A stretch of DNA of 64,000 bases from Mesobacillus subterraneus (GTDB lineage: Bacteria; Bacillota; Bacilli; Bacillales; Cytobacillaceae). Positions 9,661-17,833 of the stretch are shown here, piece after piece (within the stretch, counting starts at the first letter, position 1; each line of letters opens with the position of its first letter). The position numbers and the translations under genes are program-made. The notes below the pieces were generated by a model. That model did not search any database. It was given only the letters and a program-made list of their open reading frames with translations, and was not told the DNA's origin. The stretch spans positions 124,001 to 188,000 of the forward strand of contig NZ_RSFW01000013.1 in the NCBI RefSeq assembly GCF_003937825.1, written 5' to 3'.

Positions 9661-9689
9661 ATTATAGCACCACATACTTAGTTTGTCTA
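9661..9689 (-). promoter_or_regulatory. xylA promoter (SigA type)
   Basis: On the minus strand the -35 box TAGACA (9684-9689) and a perfect -10 box TATAAT (9661-9666) are separated by exactly 17 nt. The -35 box lies inside the XylR-like dyad at 9677-9703. Confidence 0.85.
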
Positions 9690-9703
9690 TCTGATAAACT
9701 AAG
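9677..9703. promoter_or_regulatory. XylR operator (xylO) at xylA
   Basis: CTTAGTTT (9677-9684) and AAACTAAG (9696-9703) are inverted repeats around an 11-nt centre and cover the xylA -35 box. An equally spaced near-identical dyad covers the xylF -35 box. The arms match the known Bacillus xyl operator style (TTAGTTT/AAACTAA). Confidence 0.85.
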
Positions 9704-9781
9704 ATAAAGGCAATAATTTTAGGATGTTCAAATTGGATTTCTATATAAAATCAACTTATTCTAAGTCTGTTAAACCTGGCT

Positions 9782-9913
9782 GCTGATTTTCGTTCCAGAC
9801 GCTTCGCTTTCCGCGGGGCTGGCGGTAATCCTCCTCGTCACTATCCGCTCCTGCGGGGTTCTAACCTGGCCAACAGATCCCGCAAGAGTCTACGCTCCTT
9901 CCACTACAATCAA
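9782..9913. repeat. Dispersed ~130-bp Bacillaceae repeat, copy 2
   Basis: This is the reverse-oriented diverged copy of the element at 3450-3581. It shares CGCTTCGCTTTCCGCGGGG, CTCCTCGTCACTATC and the ATCCCGCAAGAGTC block. It sits in the xylA-xylR intergenic region, downstream of the xylA regulatory sites and before the xylR promoter. Confidence 0.75.
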
Positions 9914-9930
9914 TAGGTATTAAAATCAAT

Positions 9931-10014
9931 TTTGTACTTTAACAGATCCCATTATAATATTGTGAGAAACAAGTTATGAATGGTTTTCATTTAAGTTTGT
10001 ATGTTTGGCAAACA
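9931..10014 (+). promoter_or_regulatory. Probable xylR promoter region with a small dyad
   Basis: A TATAAT box at 9953-9958 has a TTTGTA/TTGTAC -35-like box 15-16 nt upstream. Further down TGTTTG-G-CAAACA (10002-10014) is a perfect dyad and could be an autoregulatory site. It differs in spacing from the xylO dyads, so this part is tentative. Confidence 0.4.
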
Positions 10015-10063
10015 AAGATTATGATAAAATAAAAATAACTATCTAATAAGGGGTTTAAAATAA

Positions 10064-11224
10064 GTGGGAATCCTTACGTGGAATCAGCATGTTGTGAAGA
10101 AAAATAATAAAGCGCTTGTATTGAATTTGATTATTGAGAAGGAAACGATTTCCAGGGCAGACATTGCCAGTATCACAGGCTTAAACAAAACAACCGTCTC
10201 TTCTTTAGTAACGGAATTATTGGAAGAGGAGCTGATTTATGAGTCTGGGCCCGGAGTTTCAAGCGGCGGGCGTCGCCCTGTGATCCTCCATTTTAACAAA
10301 AATGCCGGATACGCAATCGGGATTGATATTGGCGTTAACTATATCCTGGGAATCCTGACAGACCTAAAAGGAAAGATAGTCGTTGAAAAAAGCCAGGTTG
10401 TAACCCGAACTTCGTATTCTGCGATAATGGGCACCGTCCAAACGATGATTCAGTCCCTGATTGATGAGATGCCTAAGAGCAGATATGGCGTTGTCGGAAT
10501 AGGAGTAGCTGTCCCGGGAATTGTTAATAAAGAAGGTTCCGTCCTGCTTGCGCCTAATTTAGGCTGGACAAACATCCAGTTAAAAGAGGATCTAGAAAGG
10601 ATTTTCGATGTACCAACCATCATTGAAAACGAGGCAAATGCCGGTGCGATTGGCGAGCTGCAGTTTGGGGCAGGCCAGGATTATGAAAATATCCTTTATG
10701 TTAGTGCTGGAATCGGCATTGGTGTAGGAATCATTTTAAACAAAGAGCTATATCAGGGAAGAAACGGGTTTTCAGGCGAAATGGGACATATGATCATTGA
10801 ATTGAACGGCAAACGCTGCAATTGTGGGAGCAGAGGCTGCTGGGAAGCCTACGCCTCAGAAAATGCCCTGCTGGAAATGGCCGGAGAAAGTTATGACTCT
10901 CTGGAGTCCTTGATTGAGCTGGCCCAAAACGGGGACCAATCCGTGATCGGCCTTTTCGAAAAGACTGGACAGTACCTGGGATATGGCATCAATAACATTG
11001 TCAATACCTTCAACCCTGACCAGGTGATCATCGGAAACCGATTAGCTTTTATAAAAGAGTGGATTGAAGCGCCAATCCTGACAACGATTGAGAATCATAC
11101 ACTTGCCTACCACCAAAAGGAAATGCAACTGGAATTCTCGAAACTTGGAAAGTACTCAACTGCATTAGGTGTTTCCGCGTTTGTCGTGGATCATTTTATA
11201 AAAGAGGAAGAAGCAAAGGCATAA
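10064..11224 (+). CDS. xylR: Xylose repressor, ROK family
   Basis: This is a 386-aa ROK-family transcriptional repressor. An N-terminal winged helix-turn-helix (about residues 15-65, SRADIASITGLNKTTVSSLV) is followed by a sugar-kinase-like ROK domain with GIDIGVNYILG and the zinc-site signature CNCGSRGCWE near residue 265. It starts with GTG, 10 nt after AAGGGG; no better upstream start exists. It is divergent from xylA, and the dyads at the xylA and xylF promoters are its likely targets, released by xylose. Confidence 0.93.
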   Translation: MGILTWNQHVVKKNNKALVLNLIIEKETISRADIASITGLNKTTVSSLVTELLEEELIYESGPGVSSGGRRPVILHFNKNAGYAIGIDIGVNYILGILTDLKGKIVVEKSQVVTRTSYSAIMGTVQTMIQSLIDEMPKSRYGVVGIGVAVPGIVNKEGSVLLAPNLGWTNIQLKEDLERIFDVPTIIENEANAGAIGELQFGAGQDYENILYVSAGIGIGVGIILNKELYQGRNGFSGEMGHMIIELNGKRCNCGSRGCWEAYASENALLEMAGESYDSLESLIELAQNGDQSVIGLFEKTGQYLGYGINNIVNTFNPDQVIIGNRLAFIKEWIEAPILTTIENHTLAYHQKEMQLEFSKLGKYSTALGVSAFVVDHFIKEEEAKA

Positions 11225-11262
11225 AGAAAACCCGATTCGTCTTGAATCGGGTTTTTTCTTTT
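11225..11262. terminator. Bidirectional terminator between xylR and the GH43 gene
   Basis: AAAACCCGATTC (11227-11238) and GAATCGGGTTTT (11244-11255) form a strong hairpin flanked by A-rich and T-rich runs. It serves the convergent xylR and GH43 genes. Confidence 0.9.
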
Positions 11263-12247
11263 ATTGACCTTCATAAGGATCAATCGTTTGAATGGTCCCA
11301 TCTTCATTGTATTTAAGTTCGGTGTACTTCACGGAACGCTTATGGTTCACCCCATCTGACATCGAGCAATCATGATAGAATAAATACCACTTGTCCTTGA
11401 ATTGGACGATCGAATGGTGCGTCGTCCAGCCGATGACCGGAGTCAAAATGGTCCCTTTAAACACAAATGGGCCCTGTGGATTTTCGCTCACTGCATAAAC
11501 AATTTTATGAGTCGTACCTGTTGAATAGGAAAGATAGTAAAGACCGTTATACTTATGAACCCATGGACCTTCAAAATACCTGCGGTCCTCGTCACCAGCA
11601 AGAATCGGATTGCCGTTTTCATCAACGATCGAGATTTCCTTCGGTTCACCTTTGAAATTCAGCATGTCGTCCGTTAATTCAGCGACAATTGGTCCTAAAG
11701 CCGGTTCCGTCGGGGCTGGCCCTTCTGCATCAGGCTTAAACGTTTTTGTCTGCCATTTTTCAAGCTGTCCTCCCCAGAGACCTCCGAAATACATATATGC
11801 CCTGTCATCCTCATCCACTAACACGGCCGGATCAATGCTGAAGCTGCCTGGGATGTAATTTGGCTCAGGTTTAAAAGGCCCTGCAGGATTCTCGCTTGTC
11901 GCCACGCCAATCCTAAAGATTCCCTCTTGATCTCTCGCCGGGAAGAATAGATAATACGTGTTGTTTTTGAAAGCCGCATCAGGAGCCCATAGCTGCTTGC
12001 TGGCCCATGGGATATCTCTCAAATGAAGCACTTCCCCGTGGTCATCACACGGCGCACCAGTATCATCCATCGAAAGGACATGATAGTCCTCCATTTTATA
12101 TTGATCCCCATTATCATTTGAAGGCTCATCATGATCAAGATCGTGCGAAGGATAGATATAAAGCTTCCCTTCAAAAACATGCGCAGAAGGATCTGCCGTA
12201 AAAATATGCGTAACCAAAGGTTCATTAGGTTTAGTATTTTTATTCAT
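11261..12247 (-). CDS. GH43-family glycoside hydrolase (beta-xylosidase / arabinofuranosidase type)
   Basis: This 328-aa glycosidase has the five-bladed beta-propeller family 43 pattern. The three catalytic acids are visible: Asp in TADPSAHVFEGKLYIY (base), Asp in SIDPAVLVDEDDRAYMYFG (pKa modulator) and Glu in RYFEGPWVHKYNG (acid). No signal peptide is present, so it should act on imported xylo- or arabino-oligosaccharides in the cytosol. GGGAGG precedes the ATG. It may be co-transcribed with the upstream oxidoreductase and xylFGH. Substrate specificity within GH43 cannot be set by reading. Confidence 0.9.
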   Translation of the reverse strand: MNKNTKPNEPLVTHIFTADPSAHVFEGKLYIYPSHDLDHDEPSNDNGDQYKMEDYHVLSMDDTGAPCDDHGEVLHLRDIPWASKQLWAPDAAFKNNTYYLFFPARDQEGIFRIGVATSENPAGPFKPEPNYIPGSFSIDPAVLVDEDDRAYMYFGGLWGGQLEKWQTKTFKPDAEGPAPTEPALGPIVAELTDDMLNFKGEPKEISIVDENGNPILAGDEDRRYFEGPWVHKYNGLYYLSYSTGTTHKIVYAVSENPQGPFVFKGTILTPVIGWTTHHSIVQFKDKWYLFYHDCSMSDGVNHKRSVKYTELKYNEDGTIQTIDPYEGQ

Positions 12248-12256
12248 AATATCCTC

Positions 12257-12331
12257 CCTGGGGACGGTTCTCCTGTCCCGAAAATTGTTATTGGAGACAG
12301 AGGGACGGTCCTCTTGTCTCGAAAATTGTTG
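12257..12331. repeat. GGGACGGT repeat, tandem form
   Basis: Two direct units (12261-12289 and 12302-12330, offset 41 bp) share GGGACGGTYCTCYTGTC followed by CGAAAATTGTT. The GGGACGGTTCTCCTGT core belongs to the dispersed palindromic family seen elsewhere in the window. Confidence 0.75.
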
Positions 12332-12387
12332 TGACTACCCATACACGATTCGTTTCAATCTGTCTGAATTTCTTCATCCAACTATTC

Positions 12388-13377
12388 TTACAAGCTTACT
12401 TCTTCCTTTTTTTCCAAAGAAGCGTAGCAGGCATCAATGACCCGCATATTGTCGATTGTTTTTTCTGGGGGATAAATTAGGGTATTTTTATCAAGGATGG
12501 CTTCTGAGAAATGCTCTACTTCAAGTAAATAGATATCTCCGGCAACTTCCTCGGTTCTTTGCTGGCCATCAGCTTCAACCGTAATTAACCCCGTACCGCC
12601 AGTCACATCAGGACGGAAAGCCCTGGGAACTAAAATCCTTCCCTTCGTGCCCACCACCTCATACTCCTGCCTGAATGCCGCCTCAAAGCTGCAATCAAAA
12701 ACCCCCTGGATTCCCTGGTCGAATTCCAGGTATGCCACTGCTGAAACATCTACACCAGAATCCGGATCAAGCTTGCCGTGTACATGGATTTTCACAGGCT
12801 CATCTTCCAAAACTGTCCGCATGGCATGGATGCAATAGCAGCCAATATCATAAAGGCTGCCCCCACCGAGGCTTTTATCCATGCGGATGTTCGTGTCACG
12901 ATCATCCATGTAAAAGGAAAAGCTGCTTCGCATCAGTTTGACCTCCCCAATTTCTCCAGAGGCGATAATCTCCCTGACACGCTCATACTGAGGATGGAAC
13001 TGATACATAAAGGCTTCCATGAAGATCACATTTTGCTCCCTGCAGTACCTGTCCATTTCCACCATTTCTTCCGCTGTTAACGCAGCAGGCTTCTCACAAA
13101 GAATATGCTTGCCATGCCTTGCCGCTTCCATAACCCATTTGCGGTGCAGGCTGTTTGGCAGAGGAATATAGACAGCATCAATCTGCGGATCCTGAAGGAG
13201 CTCCTCATACGTTTCATACGCTTTTGGAATATCCAGTTTCGCAGCCGCCGCTTCCGCTTTCCCGCTAGTACTGGCAATCGCCATAACCTCTGCCATAGCA
13301 GATCTTTGAATCGCAGGAATGACCTGTGTCTGTGCGATGTTAGCTGTACTGAGGATTCCCCATTTGATTTTTCGCAT
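12388..13377 (-). CDS. Gfo/Idh/MocA-family oxidoreductase
   Basis: This 329-aa NAD(P)-dependent sugar dehydrogenase-like protein has an N-terminal Rossmann fold (KIKWGILSTANIAQ) and the family EKPAA motif carrying the catalytic-site lysine near residue 95. The upstream ATG at 13395 is embedded just before the strong AAGGAGG site, which places the real start at the ATG at 13377. It starts 46 bp after xylH on the same strand with no terminator between, so it is probably in the xylFGH transcript. A xylose or xylo-oligosaccharide dehydrogenase role is possible but unproven. Confidence 0.88.
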   Translation of the reverse strand: MRKIKWGILSTANIAQTQVIPAIQRSAMAEVMAIASTSGKAEAAAAKLDIPKAYETYEELLQDPQIDAVYIPLPNSLHRKWVMEAARHGKHILCEKPAALTAEEMVEMDRYCREQNVIFMEAFMYQFHPQYERVREIIASGEIGEVKLMRSSFSFYMDDRDTNIRMDKSLGGGSLYDIGCYCIHAMRTVLEDEPVKIHVHGKLDPDSGVDVSAVAYLEFDQGIQGVFDCSFEAAFRQEYEVVGTKGRILVPRAFRPDVTGGTGLITVEADGQQRTEEVAGDIYLLEVEHFSEAILDKNTLIYPPEKTIDNMRVIDACYASLEKKEEVSL

Positions 13378-13422
13378 AGAATATTCCTCCTTCATTTTAC
13401 AACCCCGACGCTATAAGCCTCT

Positions 13423-14586
13423 TTATTTTTTGCTTGAAATATCAATCCACACGGCAAAAATCAAAATCAACCCTTTTACGATATATTGCCAGAAGGTTTC
13501 AATGTTCATCATGCTCATCCCATTATCGATGCTAGCCATGATCAGTGCACCGATTAGCGCTCCAACGATTTTACCTTTACCACCAATCAGACTTGTCCCG
13601 CCGATCACACAGGCTGCAATCGCGTCAAGTTCGTACATATTACCCGCGCTGACTGTTGCAGCGTTCAGCCTGCTTGTTAATAAAACCCCTGATACCCCAG
13701 CCAGGGCACCCATGGTAATGAAAACCCAAAGTGTGTTCTTTTTAATATTAATGCCGGAAAGTGCGGCAGCTTCCTGATTGCCGCCGATCGCATAAACATA
13801 TCTTCCAAAAGCCGTTTTATTTGAGATGAAAATAAAGATCCCGGCCAGAACAACAACAATGAGTATCGGGAGTGGAATACCCAGATAACGATTCAACATA
13901 TAAGTAATGAGCAAAATGAAGAACGAGTAAGCGGAAATCTTCCCATAATCCATTTTAGCTGTCGGCAGGAGCAGCCCCATGCTTTGTCTTTTCTTACGGT
14001 TATGGGCAGTCCAAACAAATAGCAATACAATACTTATGACCGCAAGTATGTAACCTGGAATATAAGGGAAATAACTGTTTCCTATTTCTTTAAAACTAGC
14101 ATTCATTGGAGCAACTGTTTGCCCTTTGCTCAAGCCTATTAAAATCCCGCGAAAGATCAACATTCCGCCCAGGGTAACGATAAAGGCTGGCACCGCTCGA
14201 TATGCGACCCACCATCCCTGCCATAAACCGAAAACTGCCCCGATTACAACTGCAGCAAGCACTGCCATCAATGTATTCCAGTCGTACCACACCTGTAAAA
14301 TCGCAGCGACTCCGCCTGTCAAACCTACTAATGACCCTACAGATAAGTCAATATGGCCGGCTACAATAATCAAGGTCATCCCAATTGCCAGAACGGCAAT
14401 AACGGACATTTGTGTAAATAAGTTTGATATATTACGTGAAGATAAGAACTCTCCGCCTGTAAAAAAACCAAAAATAATGGCTATTAAAACTAAAGCAATG
14501 ATAAGAGTGTACGCTTGCAGGTCTACCTTGAAGCTGAGCCCCCTGTTTACCTTTGCTGAATTCTCAACTGTTGGCAACTGATTCAC
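13423..14586 (-). CDS. xylH: Xylose ABC transporter permease
   Basis: This is a 387-aa polytopic permease of the ribose/xylose (BPD_transp_2) family with about ten hydrophobic segments. The GLTGGVAAILQ and AIAACVIGGTSLIGGKG stretches typical of RbsC/XylH are visible. It begins with GTG behind AGGAGGG, and its start overlaps the end of xylG by 23 bp, implying translational coupling. Together with xylF and xylG it forms a high-affinity monosaccharide importer, most likely for D-xylose. Confidence 0.92.
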   Translation of the reverse strand: MNQLPTVENSAKVNRGLSFKVDLQAYTLIIALVLIAIIFGFFTGGEFLSSRNISNLFTQMSVIAVLAIGMTLIIVAGHIDLSVGSLVGLTGGVAAILQVWYDWNTLMAVLAAVVIGAVFGLWQGWWVAYRAVPAFIVTLGGMLIFRGILIGLSKGQTVAPMNASFKEIGNSYFPYIPGYILAVISIVLLFVWTAHNRKKRQSMGLLLPTAKMDYGKISAYSFFILLITYMLNRYLGIPLPILIVVVLAGIFIFISNKTAFGRYVYAIGGNQEAAALSGINIKKNTLWVFITMGALAGVSGVLLTSRLNAATVSAGNMYELDAIAACVIGGTSLIGGKGKIVGALIGALIMASIDNGMSMMNIETFWQYIVKGLILIFAVWIDISSKK

Positions 14587-16108
14587 GTTTCTTCCCTCCT
14601 GTTGCGAATGTCATGATTTTTTCCTGTGTTGCTTCTTTTCTGGAGAGTTCCCCAGTTATGGTCCCTCCACCCATGACGAGAACCCGGTCTGACATGCCGA
14701 GGACTTCCGGCAGTTCAGAAGAAATCATCACAATCCCTACTCCTTGCTGGACAAGTTCATTGATGATCTTGTAAATTTCATACTTGGCCCCAACGTCAAT
14801 TCCTCTGGTTGGCTCATCCAAAATCAGTACTTTAGGGTCATTGAGAATCCATTTACTCAAAACAACCTTCTGCTGGTTTCCCCCGCTTAACTGCCCAACC
14901 TTTGTTTCCAGATTCGGTGCTTTCAGCTTCATTCTGTTATTGATTTCAGTGGCCCTTTTCACCTCAAGAGCCTGATCGATCACCTTTAGTTTCATAACCT
15001 TATTCAATGCGGTCAATGTCGTATTCTTGGCAATATCCATGCCAAGGACAAGGCCATACCGCTTTCGGTCCTCAGAGACATAGGCGAGCCCTGCTTTAAT
15101 TGCATCCACCGGCCTCTTAATATCCGTTGCCTTGTCATCAATTAAAACCGTTCCGCTCTTCTTCCCTTTCAGCCCTCCAAAAAGACTGATGAATAACTCT
15201 GATCTACCCGCTCCCATCAAGCCTGCAATCCCCAATATTTCGCCTTTCTTCAAGGAGAAAGACACATTATCAATAATCGTTTTCCCACTCTCGTCAATCG
15301 CAGAATAATTTTTGACTTCAAGGATATTCTCATTGCTGATCGGTCTTGCTTCGTATGGAAAAAGCTCTTTTAACTCTCGACCGACCATTTTTGTTACAAT
15401 CTTATCTTCTGATAGCTCACGAATTGGATCCGTACTAATTGTCTGTCCATCTCTTAAAATCGTGACCGAATCTGCCAGTGCCATTACTTCTCCAAGCTTA
15501 TGGGAAATGTAGATGCAGGTAACACCTTTAGCCCTTAGGTCATTGAGGAGCTTCATTAAAATCTCAACATCACTTTCCGTCAACGCAGCTGTCGGCTCAT
15601 CCAGAATCAATATATCTGTCTTCTTCGTCAAAGCTTTTGCTATTTCAATCAGCTGCTGCTTCCCGACAGTCAAATCTCCAACCTTCGTCTGAGGATCGAT
15701 ATCCAACCCTATCTGGTCCAACCATTTTTGCGCTTCTGAATAGACCTTGTTCCAATTGATGATTTTCGCTCTCATATACTCATGACTTAAAAATAAATTC
15801 TCAGCCACAGACATTTCCTCTACCAGTGCCAGCTCTTGATAAATGATCGCCACGCCGGCATCCTGAGACTCTTTGATCGATTTAAAACGAACTTCCTGGC
15901 CATTTATTAAAATTTGCCCATCATATGTACCATGTGGATATACTCCACTTAAAATTTTCATCAATGTTGACTTTCCAGCACCATTTTCTCCACAAAGCGC
16001 ATGAATTTCCCCTTTGCGAACAGAAAAGGTCACATTGTCCAACGCTTTTACTCCAGGAAACTGCTTGGTAATGCCTTTCATTTCAAGAGCAAACGTATCC
16101 ATGGTCAT
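14564..16108 (-). CDS. xylG: Xylose ABC transporter ATP-binding protein (tandem ABC)
   Basis: This 514-aa protein has two fused ATPase domains as in RbsA/XylG. The first has Walker A GENGAGKST and Walker B ILILDEPTAALT. The second has a degenerate Walker A GLMGAGRSE, signature LSGGNQQ and Walker B VLILDEPTRGID. The loss of the consensus lysine in the second Walker A is usual for this family. The ATG at 16102 is an alternative start, better spaced from AGGTGGTG. The gene overlaps xylH by 23 bp and lies 132 bp after xylF. Confidence 0.93.
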   Translation of the reverse strand: MTMDTFALEMKGITKQFPGVKALDNVTFSVRKGEIHALCGENGAGKSTLMKILSGVYPHGTYDGQILINGQEVRFKSIKESQDAGVAIIYQELALVEEMSVAENLFLSHEYMRAKIINWNKVYSEAQKWLDQIGLDIDPQTKVGDLTVGKQQLIEIAKALTKKTDILILDEPTAALTESDVEILMKLLNDLRAKGVTCIYISHKLGEVMALADSVTILRDGQTISTDPIRELSEDKIVTKMVGRELKELFPYEARPISNENILEVKNYSAIDESGKTIIDNVSFSLKKGEILGIAGLMGAGRSELFISLFGGLKGKKSGTVLIDDKATDIKRPVDAIKAGLAYVSEDRKRYGLVLGMDIAKNTTLTALNKVMKLKVIDQALEVKRATEINNRMKLKAPNLETKVGQLSGGNQQKVVLSKWILNDPKVLILDEPTRGIDVGAKYEIYKIINELVQQGVGIVMISSELPEVLGMSDRVLVMGGGTITGELSRKEATQEKIMTFATGGKKRESVANS

Positions 16109-16161
16109 TCACCACCTAATGCTTAAATGTGATTCTTGGAAGAACTCTTCATATAGAAAAG

Positions 16162-16217
16162 CTCCTGGCAAACAGATAAAAGCTAATACTGACTGCCCAT
16201 CTTTGGTTTGCCAAGAG
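16162..16217 (-). promoter_or_regulatory. Intercistronic stem-loop between xylF and xylG
   Basis: On the minus strand CTCTTGGCAAAC pairs with GTTTGCCAGGAG (12 bp, one G-U) around a 32-nt loop. No T-tract follows, so it is more likely a 3'-end stabiliser or processing site that keeps xylF mRNA above xylGH, as is common for binding-protein genes. Confidence 0.6.
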
Positions 16218-16240
16218 CGTTCATTACTTAATTCTTTTTA

Positions 16241-17326
16241 TTAAGGGCGTGCTGGACGTTCACTTTCAGGAACATTTTTATACACATCATCATAAGAGTG
16301 GAAACCATCCTTAATGACTGTATCAACAATGTTTTCTTTTCCAACCTTGATTGGGTCTAGCTTGATAAAAGGCACATCTAATTTCCCATTATTCACGGTA
16401 GAATCCGCAGCAGGTTTTTCTCCCTTTGCAAGCTGTACTGCAACCTCTGCACTTTTCTCCGCAATTGCTTTAATAGGTTTATAGACTGTCATGGTTTGGA
16501 TACCTTCCGCGATGCGCTGAACACCTGCTAAGTCAGCATCCTGGCCCGAAATGGCCACCTTGCCTGCAAGGCTTTGAGCTGTCAGTGCCTGAATCGCTCC
16601 GCCAGCAGTACTATCGTTTGATGCAACCACTGCATCAATATCATTTTTATTGGCAGTTAAAGCATTTTCCATGATTTTTAGCGCTTCGTTTGCATCCCAG
16701 CCCTTTGCCCACTGATCACCGACGATTTCAATATCCCCTTTATCAACCAGCGGCTGGATGATATTCATCTGGCCCTCTCTGAACATTTTTGCATTATTAT
16801 CAGTTGGAGAGCCGCCCATTAAGAAATACTTGCCTGTTGGCACTTTTTCTACTAAGTACTCAGCCTGCATTTCTCCTACTCTTACATTGTCAAACGATAC
16901 ATATGCGTCAATTTCCGTACCATTCACCAAGCGGTCATATGCCAGGACGGGAATGCCTTCAGACTTAGCCTGGTCCACTACTGTTGTAAGAGCATCCGAG
17001 TTGATTGCGATTATGACGAGTGCATCTATATCTTGAGAAATCATGTTTTGAATCTGTGAAACTTGCTTTGCCTCATCCCCGTTTGCGGATTGAACCAGTA
17101 CATCTGCACCTAGTTCCTTCGCTTTCGCAACAAAGAAATCCCTGTCATGCTGCCAGCGCTCTAAAGTTAAATCGGAAACCGAGAGACCAATTCTTAACTT
17201 TCCATCCCCATTGTCCTTTGCACCACTACTAGCACCTTTGCTGCCGGCATCCTGTCCGCAGCCAGAAACCATAAACACTAAAAGTAAGACAAGCAACATT
17301 GAAAGAAAACCCTTACATTTTTTCAT
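16241..17326 (-). CDS. xylF: Xylose-binding lipoprotein of the XylFGH importer
   Basis: This 361-aa periplasmic-binding-protein-like lipoprotein (type 1, RbsB/XylF class) has a signal peptide ending in VSGC, the lipobox. The mature part opens with KLRIGLSVSDLTLERWQHDRD, the XylF-like ligand region, and contains ASNDSTAGGAIQAL and SGQDAD typical of the family. GGGGGAAAA precedes the ATG. It is the first gene of the xylFGH-oxidoreductase run, and its promoter is covered by a XylR-like operator. Confidence 0.93.
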   Translation of the reverse strand: MKKCKGFLSMLLVLLLVFMVSGCGQDAGSKGASSGAKDNGDGKLRIGLSVSDLTLERWQHDRDFFVAKAKELGADVLVQSANGDEAKQVSQIQNMISQDIDALVIIAINSDALTTVVDQAKSEGIPVLAYDRLVNGTEIDAYVSFDNVRVGEMQAEYLVEKVPTGKYFLMGGSPTDNNAKMFREGQMNIIQPLVDKGDIEIVGDQWAKGWDANEALKIMENALTANKNDIDAVVASNDSTAGGAIQALTAQSLAGKVAISGQDADLAGVQRIAEGIQTMTVYKPIKAIAEKSAEVAVQLAKGEKPAADSTVNNGKLDVPFIKLDPIKVGKENIVDTVIKDGFHSYDDVYKNVPESERPARP

Positions 17327-17368
17327 GAACCATTTTCCCCCTTTTATTTTGTAATTAAATGTACCTTC

Positions 17369-17411
17369 ATTTTAGCAACCTCCTATTTGTTTGTCTAGTA
17401 GATAAACTAAG
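17369..17411 (-). promoter_or_regulatory. xylF promoter with XylR operator (xylO2)
   Basis: On the minus strand the -35 TAGACA (17392-17397) and -10 TAAAAT (17369-17374) are 17 nt apart. The dyad at 17385-17411 covers the -35 box and shares the GTTTGTCTA and AAACTAAG halves, in the same register, with the xylA operator. This is direct evidence for co-regulation of xylA and xylFGH. Confidence 0.85.
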
Positions 17412-17513
17412 TATTTTTGTTGGGACTTATATTGATGAAATTCCAGGGCAACTCAAAGATGAACTTGGAAAATGGTAAGCGAAGCCCCCCTGATTTTCTA
17501 TTTTTTGGATAAA

Positions 17514-17667
17514 GTAGTGAAAATGGTGAAATTCGTAGTGAAAAGAGGATAAAACGTAGTGAAAAAGGAGTGAATCGTAGTGAAAACACTGATTTTTGTA
17601 GTGTAAAACAGAATTTCCGTAGTAAAAAAAAGCATTTCCCTAGTGATGAGCAGTTTTTTCGTAATGA
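17514..17667. repeat. 21-bp periodic array, GTAGTGA type
   Basis: The heptamer GTAGTGA, or a close variant, recurs at 17514, 17535, 17556, 17577, 17598, 17619, 17640 and 17661, an exact 21-bp step each time, while the sequence between is variable. On the minus strand the first units read through without stops as FSLRF-type heptads, but there is no credible gene start or ribosome site. It fills the gap between the xylF promoter and glpP. Confidence 0.85.
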
Positions 17668-17758
17668 TCCTGCAGGTTTTTTGTATAGATTAACAGATAT
17701 ATCTTATGGTCACCTGCTTTTTCATAGTACCAAAAGTCTGGTATTATACTTAAACTCA

Positions 17759-17784
17759 AACACTAGAACCGTCCCTCTGTTTTC
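17759..17784. repeat. GGGACGGT repeat, single half-site
   Basis: AACACTAGAACCGTCCCTCTG is one arm of the dispersed palindromic repeat family, lying just upstream of the glpP -10 box. Confidence 0.7.
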
Positions 17785-17786
17785 TA

Positions 17787-17795
17787 TGCTATAAT
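17787..17795 (+). promoter_or_regulatory. glpP promoter, extended -10
   Basis: TGCTATAAT gives a TG-extended -10 element (TATAAT at 17790-17795). The -35 region falls in the GGGACGGT repeat arm and is not consensus. It is about 40 bp ahead of the glpP start. Confidence 0.65.
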
Positions 17796-17833
17796 TAAGA
17801 GGGAATATTCAGACGATTGAAGGGGTTTTGTTG

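Noticed and set aside
17407-17589. 60-codon minus-strand frame with FSLRF-type repeats
   Set aside because: It follows from the 21-bp step lacking stops in that frame; no ribosome site or start context, and it overlaps the xylF operator end. Treated as a DNA repeat.
17514-17667. CRISPR array
   Set aside because: Units of only 7-11 conserved bases with a 21-bp period do not fit CRISPR repeat and spacer sizes, and no cas genes are present.
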